From Helicobacter pylori (lineage in GTDB: Bacteria; Campylobacterota; Campylobacteria; Campylobacterales; Helicobacteraceae), in contig NZ_CP122954.1 of NCBI RefSeq assembly GCF_030323545.1, positions 992,001 to 1,056,000 on the forward strand: a stretch of 64,000 nucleotides of DNA. Reading direction: 5' to 3'. Below are positions 7,942 through 17,355 of this stretch, piece after piece (position 1 is the first letter of the stretch; each line of letters begins with the position of its first letter). Made by a program: the position numbers and the translations under genes. The notes beneath the pieces are model-generated. The model was not told the origin of the DNA and searched no databases. It saw nothing but the letters and a program-made list of their open reading frames with translations.

Positions 7942-9462
7942 TTAAGAAATCTTTCTAAAACTCAGCGCTTTAAGCATGTGAGATTTTTCTATGTTCTCGC
8001 AAGCGTTTAAATCCGCAATCGTCCTAGCGACTTTTTTGACCTTATTAACAGAGCGCATGGACAGATTAAACCTTTCAATCGCCTGCTCTAACAACTTTTG
8101 CGCTTCAGCGTTTAAAGGGCAAAATCGTTCTATCTGCTCTTCATTAAGCTTACCATTAAAAGCGCTCTGTTTCCTTAATTTTTGCTGTTTGAAAGCTAAT
8201 AATACCCATTGATGCATCTCTTTTGAAGTCCAAGAACGAGACGGCGTGTCTTTATAATTCCCCTCTTCCATTTGCACAAACAAATCAATCCTATCCAAAA
8301 AAGGCTCGCTCAAGCGGTTTTTATACTGCGTGATTTCTCTGTCTTGGCAACGGCATGCTTTGGTTGCGCTGAGTAAATTCCCGCACAAACAAGGGTTTTG
8401 AGCCCCCACAAATAAAAAAGAGGTTTCGTATTCAATCTTGCTATGCACTCGTGAGATCACCAATTTATTGTTTTCTAAAGGCTCTCTTAAAGCTTCCAAA
8501 ATATCCTTTTTAAAATGAGGCAATTCATCAAAAAAAAGCATGCCGTTATGCGCTAGCGCGATTTCGCCAGGTTTTGGCTCTTTTAGAGAGCTTGAGCCTA
8601 AAATGCTGGATTTTGAAGCGCTTTGGTGAGGGTTTCTAAAACTCCTTAAAGGGTAATAGGCGCTGTCTTGCTCGCTTAAAATGCGTAATTTTGTCGCTTC
8701 TAGGATTTCATTCAGGCTCAATGGAGGCAAGATATAACGCATGCGATTGATGATCATGCTTTTCCCACACCCTGGACTTCCCTCTAAAATCAAGTTATGA
8801 AACCCAGCGCTAGCGATCAAAGCGGCTTCTTTAGCGACAGCTTGCCCCTTAACTTCTTTAAAATCTAAGGCATAGGCGTCTGAAAAATAATACTCTTTAT
8901 CGTTCAATTCTATCGTTTTAAAGGGTAGTTTTTTCGTGTGGGTGTCTGCTTTGATTTCAGGGTTTTGCAAGATTTCTAAAGCTTCTTTAAAATGCTCCAC
9001 AAAAAAGCATTGCAAATTAGGGATGAGCGAAAAAAGCTCTTCATTCGCATTAGGCACAATGACTTTAGCATGGGGGCGCTTAATGGCAATGTCTAAAAGC
9101 ATGGGGAAAATGTTAGAATTGGGTTTGATCTTGCCATCAAGCCCTAACTCCCCAAAAGCAAACCACTCTTTAAAAGCCAACTCTTGTTTTTGCAAAGCGA
9201 TTAAAAGAGCGATAGGCAAATCAAAATGGCTCCCGGATTTAGGTAAATCTGAGGGGGAAAGGTTGATGGTGATTTTTAAAGGCGGGAAAGTGAAATCGTT
9301 ATTTTGTAAAGCCGATTGGACCCGCTGTTTGGCTTCTTGGATAGAGCTATTAGCCAGGCCTGAAATCACAAACGCCGGCAAAGCCCTTGTGAAAGTCGCC
9401 TCCACAGCCACGATTTCTGCCACTCCCCTTTGCATGGTCGCACAAAATATCGTGTTAATCAT
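7942..9462 (-). CDS. comM: ComM-type Mg-chelatase-like AAA+ ATPase (YifB family)
   Basis: Cytoplasmic AAA+ protein of the YifB/ComM family, 506 residues (HP0792). It has an N-terminal Lon-protease-like fold (about 1-170), a Walker A motif GSPGCGKS near residue 230, a Walker B segment LFFDELPHF and a C-terminal Mg-chelatase domain. A cysteine cluster (CLCG...CRC) is typical of the family. ComM homologues act as DNA helicases that extend branch migration during natural transformation, which fits the highly competent H. pylori. That role is inferred from relatives. The gene ends 2 bases before the start side of def and sits at the head of the cadA side of the cluster. Confidence 0.9.
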   Translation of the reverse strand: MINTIFCATMQRGVAEIVAVEATFTRALPAFVISGLANSSIQEAKQRVQSALQNNDFTFPPLKITINLSPSDLPKSGSHFDLPIALLIALQKQELAFKEWFAFGELGLDGKIKPNSNIFPMLLDIAIKRPHAKVIVPNANEELFSLIPNLQCFFVEHFKEALEILQNPEIKADTHTKKLPFKTIELNDKEYYFSDAYALDFKEVKGQAVAKEAALIASAGFHNLILEGSPGCGKSMIINRMRYILPPLSLNEILEATKLRILSEQDSAYYPLRSFRNPHQSASKSSILGSSSLKEPKPGEIALAHNGMLFFDELPHFKKDILEALREPLENNKLVISRVHSKIEYETSFLFVGAQNPCLCGNLLSATKACRCQDREITQYKNRLSEPFLDRIDLFVQMEEGNYKDTPSRSWTSKEMHQWVLLAFKQQKLRKQSAFNGKLNEEQIERFCPLNAEAQKLLEQAIERFNLSMRSVNKVKKVARTIADLNACENIEKSHMLKALSFRKIS

Positions 9463-9464
9463 GG

Positions 9465-9992
9465 TTAAGACTTGTTTCTGGGATTTTTACTTAATTCTTT
9501 TAATTCTTTTTCAAATTTCTTACGCTTCAAAATGGATAATTTATCCACGAATAACACGCCATTGAGATGATCGATCTCATGCTGAATGGCTACCGCTAAC
9601 AGCTCGCTTGCTTCTAAAACTTTCACTTCAGCGAAGCGGTTTTGATACTCTATCTTAACCTTTTCAAAACGCTCCACTTCTTCATAAAATCCCGGCACAG
9701 ACAAGCACCCCTCTTTATACATTATTGATCCCCCAGTTTCTATAAACTCAGGGTTAATGATTTCTAAGCAGTCTTCTTTGTGTTGCACGCCGTCTTCTCG
9801 TGGGAGATTGATGATGAGCATTCTTAAAGGCAAGCCCACTTGAATTGCGGCTAGCCCTATCCCCTCACTAGCGATCATAGTTTCACGCATGTCATCTAGC
9901 TGTTGGTGGAGTTTTGCATCAAAAGAAACGACCTCTTTAGAAATCGTTCTTAAGATTTTAGAAGGGTAATGGATAATCTCTAATAACGCCAT
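9465..9992 (-). CDS. def: Peptide deformylase
   Basis: Removes the N-formyl group from nascent proteins, an essential metalloenzyme step at the ribosome. It has 175 residues. All three family motifs are visible: [10 protein letters not shown] (motif 1), EGCLSVPG (motif 2, whose Cys binds metal) and QHEIDHLNG (motif 3, the HEXXH metal site). The gene lies 4 bases after clpP, which itself follows tig. Chaperone, protease and deformylase thus form one co-transcribed nascent-protein quality-control group. The ATG start gives the standard length. Confidence 0.97.
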   Translation of the reverse strand: MALLEIIHYPSKILRTISKEVVSFDAKLHQQLDDMRETMIASEGIGLAAIQVGLPLRMLIINLPREDGVQHKEDCLEIINPEFIETGGSIMYKEGCLSVPGFYEEVERFEKVKIEYQNRFAEVKVLEASELLAVAIQHEIDHLNGVLFVDKLSILKRKKFEKELKELSKNPRNKS

Positions 9993-9996
9993 GCAA

Positions 9997-10587
9997 TCAC
10001 TTCACATTTTTCTCTAACACTTTATCAATCAAACCATACTCTTTAGCTTCTTTAGCGCTCATATAAAAATCCCTGTCCGTGTCTTTAGCGATTTGCTCCA
10101 AACTCTGCCCTGAGTTTTGAGCCAAAATAGAATTCATCAAACCTTTAAGCCTGAGAATCTCATTAGAAATGATTTCAATATCGCTCGCTTGCCCTTGAGC
10201 CCCCCCTAAAGGCTGGTGGATCATAATCCTTGAATGGGGCAGTGAAAAGCGCTTGCCCTTAGCCCCACAGCTCAGTAAAAATGCCCCCATAGAAGCCGCT
10301 TGACCGATGCAAATCGTGGAAACATCAGGGCGGATAAAATTCATGGTGTCATAAATGCTAAGACCGCTTGTTATCACCCCACCGGGAGAATTGATATACA
10401 AGCCAATGTCTTTTTCAGGGTCTTCAGCTTCCAAAAACAAGAGTTGGGCCACGATAGAAGACGCCACGCTATCATTGATCTCACCGCTCAATAAAACAAT
10501 GCGATCCTTTAAAAGGCGCGAGTAAATATCATAGCTACGCTCCCCACGATCGGTATTCTCTATTACATAAGGAATATATCCCATCAT
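9997..10587 (-). CDS. clpP: ATP-dependent Clp protease proteolytic subunit
   Basis: Serine protease that forms the barrel-shaped proteolytic core used with ClpX and ClpA, 196 residues. The nucleophile Ser is in [11 protein letters not shown], the catalytic His in [11 protein letters not shown], and the Asp lies in the [13 protein letters not shown] segment. The N-terminal segment [26 protein letters not shown] is normal for the mature enzyme. It lies 18 bases after tig on the same strand with an AGGAGAG ribosome-binding site, so translational coupling with tig and def is likely. Confidence 0.97.
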   Translation of the reverse strand: MMGYIPYVIENTDRGERSYDIYSRLLKDRIVLLSGEINDSVASSIVAQLLFLEAEDPEKDIGLYINSPGGVITSGLSIYDTMNFIRPDVSTICIGQAASMGAFLLSCGAKGKRFSLPHSRIMIHQPLGGAQGQASDIEIISNEILRLKGLMNSILAQNSGQSLEQIAKDTDRDFYMSAKEAKEYGLIDKVLEKNVK

Positions 10588-10605
10588 CTCTCCTTTTTTA
10601 GCCGT

Positions 10606-11961
10606 TTAACCCACTTGAGTTTTTTGAGCGTTGGGTCTCATTTTTTCCAAAATTTCTTGTTGCTCTTTAGGCAGGTTTTTATCCAACAAATAAGCTAACA
10701 CCCTATCTTCAATCATCGCCATTTTCACCGCCGCTAACATGTTGTTTTTGCGGTATTGTTCAATGAGGCTTTCTGGGTTTTGCCCTGTCATCATCGCTTC
10801 ATAATACAAAGTTTGAAAGACTTCATTGTCATGCACGCCAATTTTTTCTTCCTTCGCTAAAGCGTCAATGATAAAAGTGATTTTCACGCTTTTTGTCGCA
10901 TCGTTCCTAAAGCTCTCACGCTTTTCTTTGGCTTTTTCTTGACTTTCTTGTAAAGATTTGACTTCCTCAGCTTGCATGGAATAAAGAGCGTTCCTGAACA
11001 ACAAATCCATTTCTTGCTCTATGATCGTTTTAGGCAAATCAAAAACGATCTTTTCATCTAAATTTTCAATCAATTTTTCTTTCAACTCTTCATTATAGAG
11101 CCTGGCTTTATTTTCTAAAAACAACTGCCCTTCAACCCTTTCTTTTAAAAGCTTTAAAGCCGCATTCTCTTCATTAGCCAGCACGATTTTAGCGAGTTCG
11201 TCATTGATTTCTAACACTTCACGCGCTTGAATCTGGTGCAATTTCACTTTAAAAAGGGCTTCTTTGCCAGCCAAATGCTCTGCGTGGTATCCGCTAGGGA
11301 AAGTCAAAGGGAATTCTTTTTCCTCGCCCGCTTGCATGCCTAAAAGAGCCTTTTCAAAATCTTCTAGCATTTGCTTATTGCCTAAAATCAAACTGAAATT
11401 CTCAGCCTTGCCCCCTTCAAAAGGCGCATTATCTATAAAGCCTTCAAAATCAATCGTTAATTTATCGTCGTTTTGAGCTTTTCTTTGAGCGTCAGTATCC
11501 ACAAATTTCGCATAATCTTTAGCGAGTTGTTTCAAACGCTCATTAATTTTTTCTTCATTGGGGATTTCCACTCCCACGCTAGGCACGCACTCTTTGATCT
11601 TGTCTAAAACAATCGTGGGTTTTAAGCCAATGTCCGCTTCTATTTCAAAATGCGTGTCTTTTTTTTCAAATTTAGTGAGGTTGGGGCTGCCGATTAAATC
11701 CTTATTTTCAATCCCTAATTCCTTAAAAGCGTTTGCTAAAATCTCTTGAATCATTTCTTCTTGAGCGTCTTGTTCAATTTGAGCCTGATAACGGGTTTTC
11801 ACTAAACTAAGGGGGACTTTACCTCTTCTAAAGCCATCAATTTTAACTTTTTGGGCGATTTTTTGAGCGATTTTATCGTAACGCTTTTCTAAATTCTCAA
11901 CGGAAGGTTTAGCGCTCAAACGGGCGTTAGCGGTGTCAATCTTTTTCACTTCAAGATTCAT
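10606..11961 (-). CDS. tig: Trigger factor
   Basis: Ribosome-associated chaperone and peptidyl-prolyl isomerase, 451 residues, close to the usual 430-450. The ribosome-docking signature GFRRGKVPLSLVK lies near residue 45. The central FKBP-type PPIase domain starts near residue 150 (DDKLTIDFEGFIDNAPFEGGKAE). The rest is the helical substrate cradle with a QIQAREVLEINDELAK segment. It is the first gene of the tig-clpP-def group. A purine-rich AAGGAAAAAA site precedes the ATG. Confidence 0.97.
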   Translation of the reverse strand: MNLEVKKIDTANARLSAKPSVENLEKRYDKIAQKIAQKVKIDGFRRGKVPLSLVKTRYQAQIEQDAQEEMIQEILANAFKELGIENKDLIGSPNLTKFEKKDTHFEIEADIGLKPTIVLDKIKECVPSVGVEIPNEEKINERLKQLAKDYAKFVDTDAQRKAQNDDKLTIDFEGFIDNAPFEGGKAENFSLILGNKQMLEDFEKALLGMQAGEEKEFPLTFPSGYHAEHLAGKEALFKVKLHQIQAREVLEINDELAKIVLANEENAALKLLKERVEGQLFLENKARLYNEELKEKLIENLDEKIVFDLPKTIIEQEMDLLFRNALYSMQAEEVKSLQESQEKAKEKRESFRNDATKSVKITFIIDALAKEEKIGVHDNEVFQTLYYEAMMTGQNPESLIEQYRKNNMLAAVKMAMIEDRVLAYLLDKNLPKEQQEILEKMRPNAQKTQVG

Positions 11962-12073
11962 TTTTTTCCTTACATGGCTAAAAAATTAAATTTTTGCATC
12001 ATTATAGCTTAATTTGTTTTAATTCTGGTTTATAAAAAGCGGTTTTAATTCTAGTTTTCAAAAATTTAAAAAA

Positions 12074-12909
12074 CTAAAAATCATAAGTTGAAGTGAGATA
12101 GACAGAAATATTGCGCTTGAAATGAAGGGTGTATAAAGGGGTTTTAAAATAATCGTTGGTTAAAAAAGGGGTGCGCACACCCAATTCTATCGCCCAATTC
12201 TTATACCTTGAAAAGCGGTAACGATACCCCACATTCAACATCACTTGAAACATGTAAGGGTGATAAACGCTTAAAGGATCTTTAGCCCACTTTTTAAAAA
12301 TCTTTGTTTCATAAAACCAGGTTTCGCCCACGAAATTCATCCCTAAAATCAGCGTTCCAAAAGCGCGTTTGTATAAAAAGTCAGCTCCCGCGCCATAAAA
12401 AATAGCGTTAATAAAAGTCTCTTTTCTTTGCAACTTTTCTCTATAGCTTTTAGGGATCTGCGAACTCTCCCTCAAACTATCGCCCAACACGCCCTTATTT
12501 TTAAGAAAAAACCCATAAGCATAGTCCAAAGAAATATAAAAGCGCAAACCATAGCGCTCTTTTTTAGGAAAAAATTACTTATAGCCATAAATCAAACTGA
12601 CTTCAGCAAAAGGAATGTCTCGGTATTTTGAATAGTTTTCAAATTTTTCCCTACTCTGTAGCCATGACATTTGCACCACGCTTGTGCCATAATAATGGGA
12701 GCTTTTGTCTATGTTAAAAAGTTTTTTTTGGGCTTTTTAGGCTCAGCAAAACATGGAGGGTGGGTTTTACCCCTTAAACACTTCTTGGCTAAAAACCGCT
12801 GGTATCCTAGATCTTTTTCTTTGATGATGGTGTAAGTAACCAAATCATCAGCCCTTAAATACACGCTCAAAAAGAACGCTAAAACACCCCCTTTAAGCAG
12901 TTTGTTCAA
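12074..12909 (-). pseudogene. Broken outer membrane protein gene (HP0796 type)
   Basis: Two lesions interrupt a gene of about 278 codons. From ATG 12909 the frame gives a signal peptide (LLKGGVLAFFLSVYLRA) and ends prematurely in KKPKKNFLT. At the A8 run on the minus strand (12722-12729), one extra A would continue the frame into KLFNIDKSSHYYGTSVV. That frame runs to a TAA at 12577-12575 after SLIYGYK, where relatives presumably have a sense codon. It then continues without interruption as FFPKKERYGLRFYISLDYAYG to the end, YLTSTYDF. The terminal aromatic residue and alternating strands indicate an outer membrane barrel. The A8 tract could slip back into frame, but the nonsense codon means one change cannot restore the protein. 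Confidence 0.85.
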
Positions 12910-12937
12910 GCGTTCTTTTCTTATGCGTTATTTGTCT

Positions 12938-13720
12938 TTATCGGTTTCTCTTGTTTTTCAATTCCTTGGCGTCTTTTTGATAAGATTCTAAATTCTTTTG
13001 AGTGAGTTTTTTGTCTATTTCTTGCATGATACTTGTAAAAATCTTATTCAAAGCGCTCTTGATCGCGTCATTAGAATTATCCGTTCCCTTAACCATAGTG
13101 CTAACTAACCCTCCGCTATGGCTTGAATGGGTGGTTTTTAAGAATTTTTCTTGAATGTCCAACTCGCTCAAATCCATCGTAAAAGAATCCAAAGATTCCC
13201 CACTCATAGGCTCTAGTATGGTAACCTTGACAAACCCGGCCGGGATTAAAACCCCTTCCATTTTATCCAAACCGGTGGAGAACAATAACCCGGGTTCTGA
13301 TTTTTTCTGTATGGTCCTTTTAGGATCGGGGCGTAAAACAATTTCGCCATTCATAGCAACCGCCAAATATCCTTCTTTTTTTTGCGAAAAAGAAAGATCG
13401 TCTTTATCGCTGCTATCTACATTGATAACCTTATAGCCCTGATTTTGCAAAATCTGTTCAACCTTGAGCGTGGTTTGATTCTTGAATTTGTTTTCATACT
13501 CTTTAGCAATATTATCGCTGTATTGAAAAGCTGGCCTTAAAAGCAAAATCTTTTCATCTAACGCTTGAACTTTCTCGCTAGCTGGATGGTAATTCAACTT
13601 CAAAGAGACCTCATTGGTTTCAATAATATGCGGGCTGCATCCCACCAATAAAGCCACCACGCTCGCACCTAAAAGGCATTTTTTCCATGCAAAATCTTTA
13701 AAATGACCATTTGCTTTCAT
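12938..13720 (-). CDS. hpaA: HpaA lipoprotein (neuraminyllactose-binding hemagglutinin)
   Basis: Surface and flagellar-sheath lipoprotein specific to Helicobacter, 260 residues (HP0797). A type II signal peptide ends in the lipobox LLVGC near residue 28. The KRTIQK segment proposed as the sialic-acid binding motif is present (followed by KSEPG), and the tail is rich in Lys, Arg and Asn. A clear AAGGATAGAACG site precedes the ATG. HpaA is a known immunodominant antigen needed for colonisation in animals; its true ligand is debated. It lies just upstream of the broken outer membrane protein gene on the same strand. Confidence 0.96.
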   Translation of the reverse strand: MKANGHFKDFAWKKCLLGASVVALLVGCSPHIIETNEVSLKLNYHPASEKVQALDEKILLLRPAFQYSDNIAKEYENKFKNQTTLKVEQILQNQGYKVINVDSSDKDDLSFSQKKEGYLAVAMNGEIVLRPDPKRTIQKKSEPGLLFSTGLDKMEGVLIPAGFVKVTILEPMSGESLDSFTMDLSELDIQEKFLKTTHSSHSGGLVSTMVKGTDNSNDAIKSALNKIFTSIMQEIDKKLTQKNLESYQKDAKELKNKRNR

Positions 13721-13838
13721 CGTTCTATCCTTGATTGTAATATTTTAGACTTCTATAACAACAAACCCGAAGCAACCAACACGCTTTTGTTGTCAAAGTG
13801 TTATTTTACCCTAACATCTTTAGATTATCAGTCTTTTT

Positions 13839-14315
13839 CTATTTTTTAGCGTTATAATCCCCACTTTTGCCTCCACTTTTATGCTCCAACATCACACCGC
13901 TAATTGTCATGCTCTTATCAATGGCTTTCACCATGTCATAAATGGTTAAAAGCCCTACGCTCACGCTCATTAGCGCTTCCATTTCTACGCCCGTTTTAGC
14001 TTGAGTTTTAACTCTCGCATAGAGTTTGAAACCGCAAGTCTCTTTTTCTTCTAAAATATCAATATCCACCCCATTGAGCATGATTGAATGGCACATAGGA
14101 ATGAGCTCGCTTGTCTTTTTAGCTCCCATAATCCCAGCAATAACCGCAGTCTGTAACACCGGACCTTTTTTGACGCCATGATTAACAATAGCGTCATAAG
14201 CCTCTTTATTCATGCTGATACGACCGCTCGCTATAGCGATTCTTTCAGTGGTTTCTTTATCCCCTATATCCACCATTTTAGGCTGATTTTCTTCATTCAA
14301 ATGAGTGAGTAGCAT
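13839..14315 (-). CDS. moaC: Cyclic pyranopterin monophosphate synthase MoaC
   Basis: Second step of molybdenum cofactor synthesis: with MoaA it turns GTP into cyclic pyranopterin monophosphate. It has 158 residues, standard length. Family sequences are [36 protein letters not shown] (with the catalytic region PMCH) and [22 protein letters not shown], ending with the glycine- and lysine-rich SGGKSGDY. It begins a tight minus-strand row, moaD-moaE-mogA-moaC in transcription order. moaA itself is not in the window. Confidence 0.97.
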   Translation of the reverse strand: MLLTHLNEENQPKMVDIGDKETTERIAIASGRISMNKEAYDAIVNHGVKKGPVLQTAVIAGIMGAKKTSELIPMCHSIMLNGVDIDILEEKETCGFKLYARVKTQAKTGVEMEALMSVSVGLLTIYDMVKAIDKSMTISGVMLEHKSGGKSGDYNAKK

Positions 14316-14324
14316 TTTTTTACC

Positions 14325-14855
14325 TTATTGTTTAGGGCGAAACGCTTGAATGTTTTTTTCATTCACTTGCATATAATTCCCTAAAATCAAATCCACGCAA
14401 TAAGGAATCGCTGGAAAAACCGCCTCTAAGCATTCTCTAATGCTTTTCGGCTTACCAGGGAGATTGACAATCAAACTCTTATTCCTGATGCCAGCGCTCT
14501 GGCGCGATAGAATCGCTGTAGGCACATATTTTAAACTGGTCATTCGCATAAGCTCTCCAAAACCAGGAAGCATTTTTTGGCACACTTTTTCTGTGGCTTC
14601 TGGGGTTATATCTCTTAAAGCAGGGCCTGTGCCTCCTGTAGTAACGACTAGATCGCATTGGTATTCATCGCGCATTTTAATCAGCGATTTTTCAATTAAA
14701 TCCCTTTCATCAGCGACAATTTCGTAATAAAATTCTAAAGGATTGAGCAGGTATTCGCTCAACACTTCTTGTATCGCCTTGCCGCTTAAATCTTCATAAA
14801 TCCCTTTTGACGCTCTATCGCTCGCGCTCAAAACGCCTATATGAATCGTTTGCAT
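14325..14855 (-). CDS. mogA: Molybdopterin adenylyltransferase
   Basis: Adenylates molybdopterin before molybdate insertion, 176 residues. The MoCF-biosynthesis fold is seen in IGVLSASDRASKGIYEDLSG at the N-terminus, the pterin-binding TTGGTGPALRDITPEAT near residue 70, and LPGKPKSIRECLEAVFP near residue 135. MogA and MoaB are related; the C-terminal IPYCVDLI region and the position with moaC and moaE fit the MogA call used for HP0799. It lies 9 bases from moaC and 12 from moaE. Confidence 0.93.
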   Translation of the reverse strand: MQTIHIGVLSASDRASKGIYEDLSGKAIQEVLSEYLLNPLEFYYEIVADERDLIEKSLIKMRDEYQCDLVVTTGGTGPALRDITPEATEKVCQKMLPGFGELMRMTSLKYVPTAILSRQSAGIRNKSLIVNLPGKPKSIRECLEAVFPAIPYCVDLILGNYMQVNEKNIQAFRPKQ

Positions 14856-14867
14856 TTGAACTCCTTT

Positions 14868-15305
14868 TTAAGCTAAAAGCCCACTCCCTTTTAAAAGGTG
14901 GCTTCTTTCTTTAGCGTAGATGCATTTATTGCGGATTAAATAGTATTTCCAAATAGGAGCGTTATGCTTAAAATCTTCAATAAAATCTTCGTATAGTTCT
15001 AAGGCATTTTTTCTATTCTTTCCCATTAAAACGCATAAAAATGAGCTTTGCCCTATCAAAACATCGCCCAGGCTGTGCGCCATTTTTAACACCACGCCCA
15101 AATCTTTGGCTTTATGGTGCCATTTTTCAAACCAAGTCTTTAATAGCGCTTCATAAATATCAAAACTCAAGCCTTGAATGTTACCCTCCCCTCTCACAAT
15201 CCCCACAAACACACAAAACGCTCCAAAGTTTTTCGCGCAAGCTTCCTCTTGATAGGCTTTTAAAAGCTTCTCCGTATCTAATGCCCCTTGAATGATTTTT
15301 AACAC
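14868..15305 (-). CDS. moaE: Molybdopterin synthase catalytic subunit MoaE
   Basis: Large subunit of molybdopterin synthase, which receives sulfur from the MoaD C-terminus to build the dithiolene. It has 145 residues. The recognisable parts are GAFCVFVGIVRGEGN, the helical DIYEALLKTWFEKW segment, VLKMAHSLGDVLIGQSSFLCVLMGKNRKNAL, and the KYYLIRNKCIYAKE segment with the lysine region. It starts one base after the moaD stop, so the two synthase subunits are probably translationally coupled in a fixed ratio. Confidence 0.95.
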   Translation of the reverse strand: MLKIIQGALDTEKLLKAYQEEACAKNFGAFCVFVGIVRGEGNIQGLSFDIYEALLKTWFEKWHHKAKDLGVVLKMAHSLGDVLIGQSSFLCVLMGKNRKNALELYEDFIEDFKHNAPIWKYYLIRNKCIYAKERSHLLKGSGLLA

Positions 15306-15530
15306 CTAGCCCCCACAAACCGGCGGCAACAAGCTTATTACATCGCCATCTTTTAAAGGCGTGTTTAAATTGTCTATTAAACGATCATTAAGGGCTATCG
15401 CGCAAACGCCCAACCACTCCTTTAAGCCCTCTTTTTCTTGTAAAACCGCTCTTAATTCCTTCAAATCACTCGCTTTGATGGAAAAATTTTCTTCTTTTAT
15501 GGGTCCAAAAAATCGCACTTCTACCATCAT
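15306..15530 (-). CDS. moaD: Molybdopterin synthase sulfur carrier MoaD
   Basis: Small ubiquitin-fold subunit of molybdopterin synthase, 74 residues. It ends in the obligatory Gly-Gly (LLPPVCGG), which is activated by an E1-like enzyme and carries the thiocarboxylate. A candidate activating enzyme is encoded in the same window at 26636-27403. The N-terminal MVEVRFFGPIKEE and the DVISLLPPV core are typical. It is first in the moaD-moaE-mogA-moaC row. Confidence 0.95.
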   Translation of the reverse strand: MMVEVRFFGPIKEENFSIKASDLKELRAVLQEKEGLKEWLGVCAIALNDRLIDNLNTPLKDGDVISLLPPVCGG

Positions 15531-15602
15531 TTACCCTTATATTAAATCTTTTAAAAGCATGATTTTAATCTTTTTAAAACCTCTTTAAAGCGCTCATAAT
15601 TT

Positions 15603-16181
15603 TCACAATAAATGCCCCATTTTGAGCTTTTTGACTTCCAAATACCCTTGATTGTGTTCATTAGCGCACACGATCAGGCTCTCTCTTGTTACTTCAGCGT
15701 ATTTTTCTAAAGCGGCGATTTTTTTAGGGTTGTTTGTGAGTAAGCGCATTTTTTTAATGCCGTAATATTCTAAAATTTCACCCGCAATACTATAATCCCT
15801 TTCATCGTCTTTAAACCCTATCATTTCATTGGCTTGAATGGTATCATAGCCCTTATCTTGCAAAGCGTAAGCATTGACTTTATTAAATAGCCCTATCCCA
15901 CGCCCTTCTTGGCGCAAATAAATCACTAGCCCCCCTTCTTTAGAAATCCTTTCTAACGCCATTTGCAACGCCCCACCACAATCGCATTTTTGAGAGCCTA
16001 GAGCGTCGCCGGTTAAGCATTCTGAATGCAAACGCACTAAGGGGTTTTGAGAAAAATTAGGGGTGAAAATGACTAAATGATCTTTAGAGCCATTAGAACC
16101 CTTTTCTCTAAAACATTGGATATAAAACTCCCCAAATTGAGTGGGTAATTTGGCTTGGTTAGAGACTTCTAATCGTTTCAA
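15603..16181 (-). CDS. ribA: GTP cyclohydrolase II
   Basis: Opens the imidazole ring of GTP in the first committed step of riboflavin synthesis, 192 residues. The zinc site [17 protein letters not shown] (three Cys) and the active-site segment [11 protein letters not shown] are intact, as is [14 protein letters not shown] near the C-terminus. This stand-alone enzyme matters because the RibBA fusion 1.2 kb away lacks these residues in its second half. The next gene on this strand is moaD, 72 bases downstream. Confidence 0.96.
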   Translation of the reverse strand: MKRLEVSNQAKLPTQFGEFYIQCFREKGSNGSKDHLVIFTPNFSQNPLVRLHSECLTGDALGSQKCDCGGALQMALERISKEGGLVIYLRQEGRGIGLFNKVNAYALQDKGYDTIQANEMIGFKDDERDYSIAGEILEYYGIKKMRLLTNNPKKIAALEKYAEVTRESLIVCANEHNQGYLEVKKLKMGHLL

Positions 16182-16243
16182 GGATACTCCTAAAATTAGT
16201 TTTAAAACGCATCTTTTAAAAAAAGGTATTCTATCAAAACTCT

Positions 16244-17266
16244 TTATAATTTTCTTAAAAAATCAATATCAAAGATGAAATCATAACGCTTATTTAAGCT
16301 GTTGTCTGCGGTGTCTTCACCCACTACTAGGGCAGTTTGGCGTTCGCTCGTATAGTCGGCTCATAGATAGAGCGGTGGTATTCATTGGTGAAAATGTTTT
16401 TAAAATCGCTTGATGCGGGTTATTCTTTAGAATTTGTAAGTTAAATTCAAACCATTGGGGCTTAAATTAGAACGGATTTCATGTTTATTATAAATCCCTA
16501 AAGCTTCCCCAAGCCCTAAATCCCTGATCACAAAACCGATAGGATCCATAAGAGCGATGGCTAAACGCCCTAAAAATAAAGAGCCAAAAAGCTTGCCTTG
16601 GTTGCGTTGGATATAGCACGTGAGCTGGTAAAACCCTTCCCCTAAAATAGAGCCTAATAAAGGCGTGATCACTAAATCCTGCCAGCTAGGCACTTCCACA
16701 AACGCTTCCAAGCCATATTCCCAAAAAAGCGTGGAAGTGATAAAAGAAAAAAACGCTGATGCCATCCAGCTAAACCCAGCCATGCGCGGTTGCATATAAT
16801 ACATGGCCCCAAAATAAGGGTGCAAAATTTCATTGAAAATAAAACTATCATTGTCCAGTTTTGGCCCCATGCGGACATTTTCAAACCAACTTTTGATTCC
16901 AAACTTTTCTCTATCCCAATTCGTTACGCTCTCTGGCATGAGATACAACCCAACAATCCCTATCACCAAAGACACGCCTAAAATCCCAACACTCGTGCCT
17001 AAATATTTCCAACGGCTGTTTGGGGTATAAGGGATCGTGTTGCTCTTTTTAAACTTCTTTTTAAAATAATGCCATGAGAGATTTTTAGAAGGGCGTCTGA
17101 GCGTTTCTTCTAATTGAATGCTGTTAGCGTTTAAAAAACTACAGCCTAACCCCCAAATAACCACGCAAACTACCCAAATCTTTTGGAAGGTTTTTAGGAA
17201 TATTTTCAATAATATTTTTAGGAATGTTTTTAATGAAATCAGCATAAACTCTATTATTACTCTCAT
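16244..17266 (-). pseudogene. Broken DUF3943 outer membrane/periplasmic protein gene (HP0803 region)
   Basis: The intact part (17266-16427, 279 codons) has a signal peptide (IWVVCVVIWGLGCSFLNANS) and a DUF3943-like core (LHPYFGAMYYMQPR, WEYGLEAFVEVPSWQDLVITP, LGSILGEGFYQ). It stops in GLNLTYKF. Downstream the coding sense continues in other frames. SKE-stop(16422-16420)-PASSDFKNIFTNEYHRSIY follows a +1-type shift near 16430. After a second shift near 16358-16366 it gives ADYTSERQTALVVGED and ends [16 protein letters not shown] with TAA at 16246-16244. The reconstructed gene is about 340 codons with two frameshifts and one nonsense codon. The truncated product may still be made. The first in-frame ATGs are clustered, so the true start could be the second Met. 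No function is known. Confidence 0.75.
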
Positions 17267-17355
17267 CAGGTTGCAAACTTTATTGCTTGACTTAAATAGG
17301 GTTTATTATACCTTAAAAACATCACAACACATTCAATGAAACTGAACAAGCCTCA

